This document shows positions 44,562-53,261 of a stretch of 64,000 nucleotides of DNA, one piece after another. The DNA is from Bradyrhizobium lablabi (GTDB lineage Bacteria; Pseudomonadota; Alphaproteobacteria; Rhizobiales; Xanthobacteraceae), in assembly GCF_900141755.1 (NCBI RefSeq), contig NZ_LT670844.1, forward strand, positions 4,898,001-4,962,000. The letters are read 5' to 3'. A program made the translations under genes and the position numbers. A model generated the notes under the pieces. It was not told the origin of the DNA, made no database searches, and saw nothing but the letters and a program-made list of their open reading frames with translations. Numbering within the stretch: the first letter of the stretch is position 1; each line of letters opens with the position of its first letter.

Positions 44562-46646
44562 ATGACGCTGAACGATCCAAAGACTTCGGCGAAAGGCGGG
44601 CCTCGTCGGCTCGGCTTCAAGACCTCCATCATCGCGCTGTTCGTCGCGATCGTTCTCGTCATCGGCCTGACCCTCGTCTATCTCAGTTTTTCGCGGATTA
44701 CCGTGATCACCGACGCCGCCGCCAGCAAGTTCATCGGCGAGGTGGCCGAATTGTCGGCGGACCGGATCGGATCGCAATTGAAGCTGGTCCGCGACAACCT
44801 CGCGATATTGAACGCACTGCCGCCGATCCAGTCCGCGGAGATCGAGGACAACCCGCGGCTGAACGCGTTGCTCGCGGCGATGCTGAAGAACAACGACCAG
44901 CTGTTTAATCTCTATGTGGGCTACGACGACGGCTCGTTCATCGAGATGGATGCGATCGGTGGTTCGGGCCGGGAAACCCGTGCAAGGCTGGAGGCGCCCG
45001 AACAGGCCGCATTCCGCCTGGTCGTGATCTCGAGGTCCGACCCCGCCGGGATAAAATCCAGAAGGCTGTATCTGACCGACAGGCTGGAGCTGGTCAGGGA
45101 ATTGCCGGGTCCGCTCGACTACGATCCGCGCGAACGGCCCTGGTACAAGGACGCCGATCGCCGCGACGGCAGTTGGCTGACCGGGCCGTATGTATTTTTC
45201 GCGACCGGAAAGCAAGGCTACACCGTGCAGTTGGCGCTCGAGCAGGGCAGGGGCGGCGTGGTCGCGGGCGACCTGTTGCTGAATGTGACGCAGGAGCTCT
45301 TGAAGCGCGAACAACTGACACCTTCCGCCGTCGCGTTCCTGTTTGACGACGACGATCGCATTCTGGCCCATCCAAAAATGTCGGAAATGCTGGGACGGGA
45401 GGTTTCGGGCAATATCCCCCGCCTTCGCGAGACCGATATGGCGGGAGTGCTCAAGGCGATCCGCGCCTGGCGCGAAGGCGGAATTTCCCAGCAGTTCTTC
45501 CACGACCCGGCGGGCCGGCTCTATGCCGCGGCGTTCCAGGCGATCCCGCATTCCGGCCCGGCTAATCTGCGCGTCGCCGTGGTGGCGCCGGTCGACGAGT
45601 TCTTTGCCAGCATCCTTTCCGAGCGTGGACGGCTGTTTGCCATTGCGCTCGGATTCGTCGCGCTCATGCTGCCGATCGTCTTTCTGATCGGTTCGCTGTT
45701 GTCCCGGGCGCTGCGGACGCTGGCCGACGAAACCGACAGAATTCAAAGGTTCGAATTTTCCGCCGCGCCACCGGTGCATTCGATGATTCGCGAGATCGAT
45801 GACCTCGGCCGTTCGGTCGCCACGATGCGGACGGTGGCGCAGACGTTCTCGCGCTTCGTGCCGCGGCGATTGGTGGAGAAGCTGATCGAGACCGGAACGC
45901 CGCTGCAGCTTGGCGGCGTGCGGAGGGAAGTCACGTTGTTGTTTTCCGACGTCGTGAATTTCACGGAGATTACCGAGAAGGCCGACCCCGCGAGGGTGAT
46001 GCAGTATACCTCGCGCTACTTTGCCGCCATGTCGCAAGAGATCATGCGACATTCCGGCACCGTCGATAAATTCATCGGCGATGCGATCATGGCGATCTGG
46101 AACGCGCCGGCCGACGACCCGGATCACGCCGCCAACGCCTGTGCGGCCGCGCTCGCCGCTCTGCGCGCCAACGACCGTTTGAATGCCCAATTCGAGCGCG
46201 AGGGATGGCCCGCCTACCGGACGCGATGCGGTCTGCACATCGGCGAGGCCGTCGTCGGCAATATCGGTTCGGAGGACCGCATGAACTACACCGCGCTGGG
46301 CGCCACAGTGAACCTAGCGGCGCGCCTTGAAGGGCTCAACAAGAGCTATGGCACTTCGATACTGGTCAGCTCGGCGCTGCGGCAGCGCGTGATGTCCAGG
46401 TTTCTGTTCCGCAGCGTCGATCGTATCAGTCCGAAGGGTTTTGCCGAGTCCTTCGAAATCTACGAATTGAGATGCGAACGCGGGAACGACCACGCGGCGC
46501 AATGCGAATTGTGCCGCGAATGGGAGCTCGTCTATTCCGCGCTGCGCCATGGGCCATTGGCGGCGGCCGAAGTGGAACTGACGGCGTTTCTCGCGAAATA
46601 TCCGGACGACGGGGTCGCGCGGTACCATCGCGACTACCGGCCGTGA
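44562..46646 (+). CDS. Membrane adenylate/guanylate cyclase with dCache sensor and HAMP
   Basis: 694 residues. Helix 1 (IALFVAIVLVIGLTLVYLSF) and helix 2 near 355-380 bracket a periplasmic dCache-like domain (YDPRERPWYKDADRRDGSWL is its signature). A HAMP-like linker follows, then a class III cyclase domain: LLFSDVVNFTEIT, DKFIGDAIMAIWNAP, NYTALGATVNLAARLEGLNK. Metal-binding Asp and the Asn/Arg pair are present. The usual Asp of the xGDxVN adenine-selecting motif reads Ala (LGATVN). A C-terminal tail carries four Cys, including CELC. Ligand sensing outside and cyclic-nucleotide synthesis inside is expected. Confidence 0.9.
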   Translation: MTLNDPKTSAKGGPRRLGFKTSIIALFVAIVLVIGLTLVYLSFSRITVITDAAASKFIGEVAELSADRIGSQLKLVRDNLAILNALPPIQSAEIEDNPRLNALLAAMLKNNDQLFNLYVGYDDGSFIEMDAIGGSGRETRARLEAPEQAAFRLVVISRSDPAGIKSRRLYLTDRLELVRELPGPLDYDPRERPWYKDADRRDGSWLTGPYVFFATGKQGYTVQLALEQGRGGVVAGDLLLNVTQELLKREQLTPSAVAFLFDDDDRILAHPKMSEMLGREVSGNIPRLRETDMAGVLKAIRAWREGGISQQFFHDPAGRLYAAAFQAIPHSGPANLRVAVVAPVDEFFASILSERGRLFAIALGFVALMLPIVFLIGSLLSRALRTLADETDRIQRFEFSAAPPVHSMIREIDDLGRSVATMRTVAQTFSRFVPRRLVEKLIETGTPLQLGGVRREVTLLFSDVVNFTEITEKADPARVMQYTSRYFAAMSQEIMRHSGTVDKFIGDAIMAIWNAPADDPDHAANACAAALAALRANDRLNAQFEREGWPAYRTRCGLHIGEAVVGNIGSEDRMNYTALGATVNLAARLEGLNKSYGTSILVSSALRQRVMSRFLFRSVDRISPKGFAESFEIYELRCERGNDHAAQCELCREWELVYSALRHGPLAAAEVELTAFLAKYPDDGVARYHRDYRP

Positions 46647-46716
46647 AGGCCGAAGCCGATCCCGCACATCGCACCGTGGCCACCGCGTCGCTGACATGAT
46701 CGGAATGCCTCCTTCG

Positions 46717-46738
46717 GGTCAAAAACGCCGTTTTGACC
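46717..46738. other. 8-bp inverted repeat downstream of the cyclase gene
   Basis: GGTCAAAA (46717-46724) is the exact reverse complement of TTTTGACC (46731-46738), with a six-base loop. It lacks a following T-run, so it is a weak terminator candidate at best. The rest of 46647-46917 holds no gene. Confidence 0.4.
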
Positions 46739-46917
46739 GTCGCTCGGCCACTTCCGCTCTACCCCGATGAACGGACGTTCTCGTCGGCCGCTGGCATGTC
46801 TCAAACGTGCCAAGAGGCGATAACTGCGCGCCCGCATGAGGTTCTAACGGAGCCAACCGTCCCTTGGCGGCTGCGCTCGCCTTGAAACCAGCCACTAACG
46901 TTGCCGGAATTAAAGGG

Positions 46918-47094
46918 TCAGCCGGGTCGATAGACAGTAAAACCTAAGACAAGCAGGACCACGAAAATAATAAGGAGTGCGTCGAACAGTGCTCCCGCAA
47001 CGTCAGCGGATACGCTAGATCGGTTAGCGACGCCCGATAGGCCTGCTGCAATCGACACCACGAGAAATAAGAGCACCCACTTGGAAATCGCCAT
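46918..47094 (-). CDS. DUF1328 family small membrane protein (58 aa)
   Basis: 58 residues, shorter than usual ORF cut-offs: MAISKWVLLFLVVSIAAGLS, then GVANRSSVSADVAGALF and DALLIIFVVLLVLGFTVYRP. The two membrane helices joined by a G-x-S-x-x-A-D loop match the DUF1328 (YtjA-like) family, common in Proteobacteria and often stress-induced. GGAGA lies nine bases before the ATG. Its A+T content is higher than the cluster average. The function is unknown. Confidence 0.88.
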   Translation of the reverse strand: MAISKWVLLFLVVSIAAGLSGVANRSSVSADVAGALFDALLIIFVVLLVLGFTVYRPG

Positions 47095-47176
47095 TGCTAT
47101 TCTCCAACGTGATGCGTTTCCGGCTCCGAACTCTCAAAGAGAGCCCCGTCGGAACGGGGCAAGGTATAGGGGGACT

Positions 47177-47395
47177 CTATTGCAGGGTGTCTAGTGGCAT
47201 CACCGACACCGCTATTCCAGCTTCGTTGTAAATTGCCACGCACATACCTCGGTGACGAAAATTAGGATTTGCGGCGAGCATTGGCCGCGCCAAGCGGTTA
47301 CCAATTTCGAACAGATCTTCCTTCTCAGCCCACTCCTCGTGAGGGACGGACTCGAAGCTGGTCAGATCAGTAATGCTGAGGGTGAAGAGTTGCAT
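47177..47395 (-). CDS. DUF6894-like small hypothetical protein
   Basis: 72 residues from the ATG at 47395 (MQLFTLSITDLTSFESVPHE), chosen because GGAGG lies six bases upstream. An in-frame ATG at 47446 has no such site. The end, RHRGMCVAIYNEAGIAVSVM, resembles the V-x-V-x-(D/N)-E-x-G strand pair of the DUF6894 proteins frequent in Bradyrhizobium. It is soluble. No function is known. It lies 82 nt upstream of the DUF1328 gene on the same strand. Confidence 0.6.
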   Translation of the reverse strand: MQLFTLSITDLTSFESVPHEEWAEKEDLFEIGNRLARPMLAANPNFRHRGMCVAIYNEAGIAVSVMPLDTLQ

Positions 47396-47980
47396 TTCAA
47401 CCTCCACGCCAAAAACGCTAGCTGTCATGCGCGGTTCCATAAGCACACCGCAAAATTCCTAGACTCTGTCGGGTACCGGACAATGAGCTGACATCGTCAA
47501 CGCCGCCTGTCGGGTCCGCTACGTGCCGATACTGTTGCAAAAGTCGAAAATCGAACGACTCTGAAAATCTCGCGAAAGCCGATGTTTGGACCTATCGGCC
47601 GCTGCAATGCTCGCTAGGGCGGATACGAAGGTCCGTGGTCGTGTTTGTGTAAAACGATGTGGTCCCCTCGCATCGCTGCGATCGGAACGCATCAGCGGCC
47701 CTAAAAAATTTCGTTCGTCAGCCCGAAGAGACTTTTTCAACAGTATCTGTCCAAAGCCGAAGTTTTGTTGCCTCAAAGTGATGTCAGCTTTGGCTCGAAC
47801 GGCGGACATTGCTCGACGGGACCGACAAATTGGAAGCGTGCTAACTCCGGGGCTGCAACAAGGCACGTCGTTGAAACGGCTCAGGATTCGTCAGCATGTC
47901 TTAAAAGGTGCCAATCGCGGAAGTAACGGCATTCACGCCAGTCTTGTGCTAAATAGGACCATGCGGGGAAGGAGCACGGG
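47396..47980. other. Intergenic region with degenerate repeat-like sequence
   Basis: 585 nt without a credible gene. GATGTCAGCTTTGGCTCGAA followed by CGGCGGACATTGCTCG near 47782 resembles a sequence I recall as scattered through Bradyrhizobium genomes and often miscalled as small ORFs. The last 40 nt carry GGAAGGAGCACGGG, the SD for the MASE1 kinase start. Confidence 0.5.
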
Positions 47981-49723
47981 GTGCGGCAGAATCTGCGAAT
48001 ACAGGTTCAGCATGAGCTGTCCACCGGCATCGACCTGACGCGGTGGGTTGGCTCGATCGGGCTCGCTGTCGCGGTCGGCATCGTATATTTCGTGGCAGCG
48101 CGGCTCAGCCTTGCTCTGCTGACCAAACCCGAGGGTGTTGCCGTTTTCTGGCCTGCCGCGGGTGTGTCCGCCGGTGTCCTGATCGCTCTCGGGTCGGCGG
48201 CGCTATGGCCGGTCGTTGTCGGCACCATGGCCGCGACCATCGTGGCTAATCTCTCTGGCGACCGCAATCTCTGGAGCGCTGTTCTCTTCGGCCTATGCAA
48301 TGCAGGGGAAGCCGTGCTCACGGCATCGCTCATTTGGCATTACTTCGGTTCGGATTTCAGACTGAGCAAGTTACGCAACGTGCTGGGATTGGCAGGGGCG
48401 GCGATTATCGGGGTCGCTGTCTCCGGGATCGGCGGGGCTCTGACATTCAAATTGTTTCACAGCACGACGACGCCGATATTGACGATTTGGCAGCACTGGT
48501 TCGCATCGGACGGACTGGGGATAATCACGGTTGCACCGTTGCTGATAGAGCTTGCCTCAGCTTCGCGTGACCGGCCGCCGCTGAGCGAGCTCGTCGAAGG
48601 TGCTTTGGCGGTCGCAGCGCTGGCCCTGGTGAGTGGACTTGCCATTTTCCTGCGGTCGGAGCTGTTGGCGACCGTTGGGCCGGTCGCCGTGTTGTTCGCG
48701 CCGCTGTTGTGGCTTGCGGCTCGTTGCCGGCCGGTTTTCGCCGCCGCCGCCGCGTTCATTGTCAGCCTTTCAATCGTTTGGACCACCACCTTTGGTATTG
48801 GCTATTTCGGTAATCCCGGTCTTTCCATAGACGAGCGCGTCCTGGCGGCCCAGGTCAGCATTCTCCTTGTGACGATCGGCGCATCGGTTCTCGCCGCGCT
48901 GTTTGCCGAAATCCGGGACAAGAGGAGGTTGGCCGAAGCGGCTCTGCACGCCAGCGAAACACAACGCTATCTCATCGAAACCGAAAGACTGGCGGCGCTC
49001 GGCGGCCTGGTCGCAGGCGTTGCGCACGAAATCTCAAGCCCGATCGGCACCAGCCTCACGGTCGCATCGACGCTGGCGCACCGCAGCGCCGACTTCACAG
49101 ACCAGATAGCCTCAGGCCAGGTGCGGCGCGCCTTGCTCGTCGATTTCGCCGACGGCTGTCGCGGCGCCGCAGAACAGCTCGTCGCGAACTTGCAGCGCGC
49201 TGGAGGGTTAATTCAATCGTTCAAGCAGGTCGCCGTCGATCGCAGCAGTGATGATCGGCGCGCCTTCGACCTCAAACTCGCAACCGAGCAGGTCATCGCG
49301 AGTGTGCGATCGCGCCTAGTGAAATCTCAATCGTCACTCGCCATCGAGATGCCCTCCGATATCACGCTGGACAGCTACCCCGGCGCTTACGGGCAGGTGC
49401 TGACCAACCTCATCTTCAACGCCGTCGCTCACGGCTTCACCGATGGGGCTGGCGGACAGATGCTGATCAAGGCGCGCCGCCTCGGCATGGACCAGGTCGA
49501 GATCACTTTCTCCGATGACGGCAGCGGCATTCCGGAAGAAGTTCAGCGCCGCGTTTTTGATCCGTTTTTCACCACCGGACGCGCGCAGGGCAGTACCGGC
49601 CTCGGCCTGTACATCGTCTATAATCTCGTGACGCAACAGCTCGGTGGCAGGATCGCGCTCGTCTCAGCGCCGGGAAAGGGAACGAGCATTAGCATGACAC
49701 TTCCCGTGCTCGCCCCCGGTTAG
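47981..49723 (+). CDS. MASE1-domain sensor histidine kinase
   Basis: 580 residues from a GTG with AAGGAG upstream. The N-terminal MASE1 membrane domain (about 25-315, eight or more helices) contains the signature LLTKPEGVAVFWPAAGVSAG and a conserved WQHWFASDGLGIITVAPLL. The kinase follows: H-box in LAALGGLVAGVAHEISSPIG, N-box VLTNLIFNAVAHGF, G1 SDDGSGIPEE, F-box VFDPFFTT, and G2 GSTGLGLYIVYNL. There is no receiver domain and no response regulator on the same strand. The signal sensed by MASE1 is unknown. It may share receivers with the operon encoded oppositely at 50066-53261. Confidence 0.9.
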   Translation: MRQNLRIQVQHELSTGIDLTRWVGSIGLAVAVGIVYFVAARLSLALLTKPEGVAVFWPAAGVSAGVLIALGSAALWPVVVGTMAATIVANLSGDRNLWSAVLFGLCNAGEAVLTASLIWHYFGSDFRLSKLRNVLGLAGAAIIGVAVSGIGGALTFKLFHSTTTPILTIWQHWFASDGLGIITVAPLLIELASASRDRPPLSELVEGALAVAALALVSGLAIFLRSELLATVGPVAVLFAPLLWLAARCRPVFAAAAAFIVSLSIVWTTTFGIGYFGNPGLSIDERVLAAQVSILLVTIGASVLAALFAEIRDKRRLAEAALHASETQRYLIETERLAALGGLVAGVAHEISSPIGTSLTVASTLAHRSADFTDQIASGQVRRALLVDFADGCRGAAEQLVANLQRAGGLIQSFKQVAVDRSSDDRRAFDLKLATEQVIASVRSRLVKSQSSLAIEMPSDITLDSYPGAYGQVLTNLIFNAVAHGFTDGAGGQMLIKARRLGMDQVEITFSDDGSGIPEEVQRRVFDPFFTTGRAQGSTGLGLYIVYNLVTQQLGGRIALVSAPGKGTSISMTLPVLAPG

Positions 49724-49745
49724 AAAACATGGTCGACGGCGCAAT

Positions 49746-50054
49746 ATGAGGTTTGGCGCCGTTCCGCTTTCGATCATCGCCACCTCCGGACTGTGGCTCT
49801 ACATCATCTACCTCGGCTTCGCGTTCGGCCATCCGATGGCGTTCGCTGACGGCCAGGCCGCCTTTCATGAGAACACCACGATGTCGGCGCGGTTGCTCTC
49901 CGCGCTGACACTGGAACGATTCGGCAAGCTCAATCTGACCGACGTGAGTCCGGCCGGTCTCGACCAGTGGTTCACGCTGCTCTTCTTCGCGCTGATCGGA
50001 TGCTCATCCGGGAGGCGCCTTGCGTGCGACAGCTGTCTGTTGCCGGCGCGTTAG
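49746..50054 (+). pseudogene. Fragment of a polytopic membrane protein (PIG-V/glycosyltransferase-like)
   Basis: 102 residues, 22 nt after the kinase stop. The readable part contains one hydrophobic segment (IIATSGLWLYIIYLGFAF), then GHPMAFADGQAAFHENTTMS, and a second (LDQWFTLLFFALIG). It then ends in an arginine/cysteine-rich tail (SSGRRLACDSCLLPAR) that looks out of frame. The AFxxGQxxxxH spacing resembles interior parts of bacterial PIG-V-like mannosyltransferases, where helices continue on both sides. I therefore read it as a truncated internal piece, not a full gene. The family link is from memory. Confidence 0.45.
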
Positions 50055-50065
50055 ACGGCCATAGG

Positions 50066-51583
50066 TCAGGACGCTGTCGCCTCGACGGGCAGCGTGAATT
50101 GAAAGGTCGCACCCCGTCCGGTGTTGGGGCTCGCCCACAAATGGCCGCCGTGAGACGCGATGATCCGCCGACTTATGGACAGTCCCATGCCGGTGCCTCG
50201 CGGTTTCGTGGTGAAGAATGCCTCGAAAATGCGCTCGGCTTCATCGATCGAAAGCCCGATGCCCGTATCACTCACCGAAATCAATAATTGACCATCCTCG
50301 GTCCTCTTCGATGCGATGCTCAGTTCACCACATGTGTCTTGCATCGCCTCGATGCCGTTGAGCATGAGGTTCATCAAGACCTGCTGCAGCTGGACGCGGT
50401 CTGCTGTCGTCGTCGGAAGCTCCGGATCGAGGTCGGTGCGGATTGAAACGGCGTTCCGATTCGCCGTATGGCCCAGCAACACGCTCATCTCTCGAACGAT
50501 TTCGTTGAGGTCGACCAATTCCCGCTCCGGCGTGCCCCGCCTGTAGAGCGAGCTAACGCGGTCGATGATGCCGCCGGCGCGCGCCATGGCCGCGACCATT
50601 GCCGAGGCAGCCCTCGATGCTTGTGTCACGTCGGGTGCGTCACGACGGAGCCAGTTCATGCAGGCCTCGCCGTTGAGGGCCGCAGCGGCAATCGGCTGCT
50701 TGATTTCGTGAGCCAGCGAGGCGGCCAGCTCTCCCATCATGCTGACGCGATTCATATGTGCGAGATCCGCCTCGAGCTGGCGCAATCTTTCGCGCTCTTC
50801 TTCGGCGCGCTTGCGGTCGGTAATATCCATTACCGCCCCGACGAAGACGAAACTCTCGGGATCTTCGCCGGTTGAGGGATTAGCCACGGCTCGAACGTAT
50901 TTGACGGAGCCATCGGCCATCAGCAGGCGATGCTCGGCGGTAAACTCGCTCCTCTCGATCGAGGCGCGGTCGATGATTTGCCGCAGTTGCATCCGGTCGT
51001 CCGGATGAGTTCGGTCAAGCACGATCTGCACGGTCGGCTCTGTTGTTGGCTCGCATTCGAATATCCGATAAGTCTCATCGGACCAGTAGATTTTCCCGCT
51101 CGCCGGGTCCCAGCCGAAGCTCCCGGTGTTGCTCAATCGCTGCGCCTCCGCCAGATACGTCTCACTCCGGCGAAACGCCTCCTCGGCCTTCTTGCGTTCG
51201 GCGCGTTCTCGGGCGTCGCGCAGCGCGCGTTGCACGGAGGGCACCAGCCTCGACAGTCGCGACTTCACAACATAATCCGTGGCCCCAGTTTTGACCGCCT
51301 CGATCGCCACTTCTTCGCCGAGCGACCCGGAAACGAAGATGAAGGGCAGATCGGCGCGGGCATCGAGCGCAAGCTTCAATGCGGAAAGGCCGTCGAAGGA
51401 GGGAAGTTTGTAATCCGCGAGAATGAGGTCGATTCCGGCGTTCTCAAGACCGGCGACGAACTCGGCGCGCGTTTGAACGCGGGTTACTTCACAGACAAAA
51501 TGATTGGCTTCAAGGAGCGCTTGAATGAGCTCCGCGTCATGGGCGTTATCCTCCAGCAACAGAACCCGAAGAGGAGATGTCAC
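50066..51583 (-). CDS. REC-PAS hybrid histidine kinase
   Basis: 505 residues: an N-terminal receiver domain (VLLLEDNAHDAELIQALLE, phospho-Asp in LILADYKLPSFDG, Lys in YVVKSRL). A coiled linker leads to a PAS fold with PAC (RRSETYLAEAQRLSNTGSFG, FVFVGAVMDITDRKRA). A HisKA follows, with SMMGELAASLAHEIKQPIAA and LNGEACMNWLRRDAP, and then a HATPase (LMNLMLNGIEAM, DTGIGLSIDEA, GTGMGLSISRRII). The receiver precedes the kinase, so it is probably a phosphate acceptor from the other kinase of the operon. Its start overlaps the response-regulator stop by 4 nt. Confidence 0.9.
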   Translation of the reverse strand: MTSPLRVLLLEDNAHDAELIQALLEANHFVCEVTRVQTRAEFVAGLENAGIDLILADYKLPSFDGLSALKLALDARADLPFIFVSGSLGEEVAIEAVKTGATDYVVKSRLSRLVPSVQRALRDARERAERKKAEEAFRRSETYLAEAQRLSNTGSFGWDPASGKIYWSDETYRIFECEPTTEPTVQIVLDRTHPDDRMQLRQIIDRASIERSEFTAEHRLLMADGSVKYVRAVANPSTGEDPESFVFVGAVMDITDRKRAEEERERLRQLEADLAHMNRVSMMGELAASLAHEIKQPIAAAALNGEACMNWLRRDAPDVTQASRAASAMVAAMARAGGIIDRVSSLYRRGTPERELVDLNEIVREMSVLLGHTANRNAVSIRTDLDPELPTTTADRVQLQQVLMNLMLNGIEAMQDTCGELSIASKRTEDGQLLISVSDTGIGLSIDEAERIFEAFFTTKPRGTGMGLSISRRIIASHGGHLWASPNTGRGATFQFTLPVEATAS

Positions 51584-52029
51584 TTCTTCACGCTGCCCGG
51601 CGGCGGCTCGTTGATGACCGCCCAGAAAACGCCGAGTTCCTTCACCGCGTTGACAAACTCGTGAAAATCGACCGGCTTTACGACATAGGCGTTCACCCCG
51701 AGGCTGTAGCTTCTCATCATGTCCTTCTCCTCATGGGATGACGTCAGCACCACCACGGGTACCATCTTCAGGCGCTCGTCGGACTTGATCTGCTGCAGGA
51801 CCTCCAATCCACCGACCTTCGGCAGCTTTAGATCGAGCAGCATGACAGCGGGGTTTCCGGTGGAGCGCGTGTTGAATTCCCCCCGGCAGTAGAGGTAATC
51901 CAGGGCTTGTTGTCCGTCGCGGGTAACCACGACCTCGTTTGCCAGGTTATAGTCCGTCAGCGCCGTAAGCGTCAGCTCCACGTCGTTCGGGTCGTCCTCG
52001 ACGATCAAAATGCGTCCCAGTGTGGTCAT
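51580..52029 (-). CDS. Single-domain response regulator (Rcp1-like)
   Basis: 149 residues, only a receiver: ILIVEDDPNDVELTLTAL, phospho-Asp in AVMLLDLKLPKVGGLEVLQQ, VVVLTSSHEEKDMMRSY and Lys in NAYVVKPVDFHEF. The extended beta-alpha insert QQALDYLYCRGEFNTRSTGN is the hallmark of Rcp1-type regulators that partner with phytochrome-class kinases. No output domain is present. It overlaps both neighbours by 4 nt, so the three products are likely made in fixed ratio. Confidence 0.92.
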   Translation of the reverse strand: MTTLGRILIVEDDPNDVELTLTALTDYNLANEVVVTRDGQQALDYLYCRGEFNTRSTGNPAVMLLDLKLPKVGGLEVLQQIKSDERLKMVPVVVLTSSHEEKDMMRSYSLGVNAYVVKPVDFHEFVNAVKELGVFWAVINEPPPGSVKK

Positions 52030-53261
52030 GGAGCGTTCGCCCTCCTCTCCGCTGCATCTTGGGCTTTCGGAAGCGAGAAGTAGAAAGTCGCGCCTTGATC
52101 TACCGCTCCCTCGCCCCGGACCTTGCCGCCATGGCGGTGGATGATGCGCTGAACGGTGGCCAGTCCTATTCCGGTGCCTTCAAACTGTTCAGGCAGATGC
52201 AGACGTTGAAAGACGCCGAACAGCTTGTTGACGTACTGCATGTCAAAGCCTGCGCCGTTGTCCCTCACGAACACCTCGACTTCTTCTTTATTTTTATTGC
52301 AGTCCACACAGCCAATCTCGATTTCAGCCGGCCTTCGCATGCGTGTGAATTTAGCGGCGTTGGAAACAAGGTTGACAACGACCAGCTTCAGCATGGAACG
52401 GTCTCCGTAACAGACCGGAAGCGCGCCGATCTTCCAAGCAATGTCGCGACTCTTCATGTCCTGCCCGATTTCCGCGACCACCTCCTTGACGAGCTGCTCC
52501 AGGTCCACCTCCGTCTCTCTGGTCTCGGCACGCCCGATCCTGGAAAACGCCAGCAGGTCGTCGATCAGGTTGCCCATTCTTTTTGCTGAGTCGAGAATCG
52601 TTCGTATGAATCGCTGACTCTTCTCGTCGAGCAACGACGATGCCTGTCTTTGCAGCAGCTCCGAGTACCCGACCATGTGGCGAAGTGGTGCCCGCAGGTC
52701 GTGGGAGACGGAATATGCAAAAGATTCCAATTCCTTGTTGCTCGCTTCGAGCTCGGCAGCCCGTTTGCCGAGTTCCCGATTGAGTTTGCGAATTTCGTCC
52801 TCTCGGTGCCTGCGCTGTTCCACTTCGACCTGAAGGTTGTCGCGCGCTTGGCGAAGGCTGTCCTCGATTCGGCGTCGGACGGCGCTGAACGAGGCAACGA
52901 TGACCGACCATGCGACGAAAACGAAAAAATAAGGTAGATCTCTACGGGAAATGTAGAAGGAATAGATGGGCTCCGCAAAGAAGTAGGCAAAGCAGGCCGA
53001 GGACAATAGAACGGCCAGCACGGAAGGCCCGGCTCCTGCATACCAAGTGGTGAAGGCGATGGCCACCGTAAGAACCGGCAGCTCCACGTCTCGGAACTGG
53101 TAATATTGCAACGCGAACGCCACCCCAAGCGCGATCGCGACGGAAACGACTGCAAAGCCGTAGCGCAGGATCGGTGAGTGGATTCTCTGAAATTCTTGGT
53201 TCCAGTACGCCAAGTTGCGCCTCACTCCGACATGGGTTGGTCCTTCCGCAAGCTCGGTCAT
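52026..53261 (-). CDS. Sensor histidine kinase with DUF4118 membrane domain
   Basis: 411 residues. The N-terminal KdpD-like DUF4118 four-helix membrane region (about 33-130: ILRYGFAVVSVAIALGVAFA; FTTWYAGAGPSVLAVLLSSA; LPYFFVFVAWSVIVASFSAV) is followed by a coiled coil. A phytochrome-type HisKA comes next (ESFAYSVSHDLRAPLRHMVG), then a HATPase (LVVVNLVSNAAKFTR; VRDNGAGFDMQYVNKLFGVF; GTGIGLATVQRIIHRHGG). There is no chromophore-binding GAF/PHY domain. It should phosphorylate the Rcp1-like regulator that follows with a 4-nt overlap. The signal is unknown. Confidence 0.92.
   Translation of the reverse strand: MTELAEGPTHVGVRRNLAYWNQEFQRIHSPILRYGFAVVSVAIALGVAFALQYYQFRDVELPVLTVAIAFTTWYAGAGPSVLAVLLSSACFAYFFAEPIYSFYISRRDLPYFFVFVAWSVIVASFSAVRRRIEDSLRQARDNLQVEVEQRRHREDEIRKLNRELGKRAAELEASNKELESFAYSVSHDLRAPLRHMVGYSELLQRQASSLLDEKSQRFIRTILDSAKRMGNLIDDLLAFSRIGRAETRETEVDLEQLVKEVVAEIGQDMKSRDIAWKIGALPVCYGDRSMLKLVVVNLVSNAAKFTRMRRPAEIEIGCVDCNKNKEEVEVFVRDNGAGFDMQYVNKLFGVFQRLHLPEQFEGTGIGLATVQRIIHRHGGKVRGEGAVDQGATFYFSLPKAQDAAERRANAP

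Noticed and set aside
44307..46238. 643-codon open frame on the minus strand
   Set aside because: It lies opposite the dCache cyclase gene and has no motif or plausible start.
47519..47866. 115-codon frame on minus
   Set aside because: Degenerate repeat-like sequence with no SD and no conserved features.
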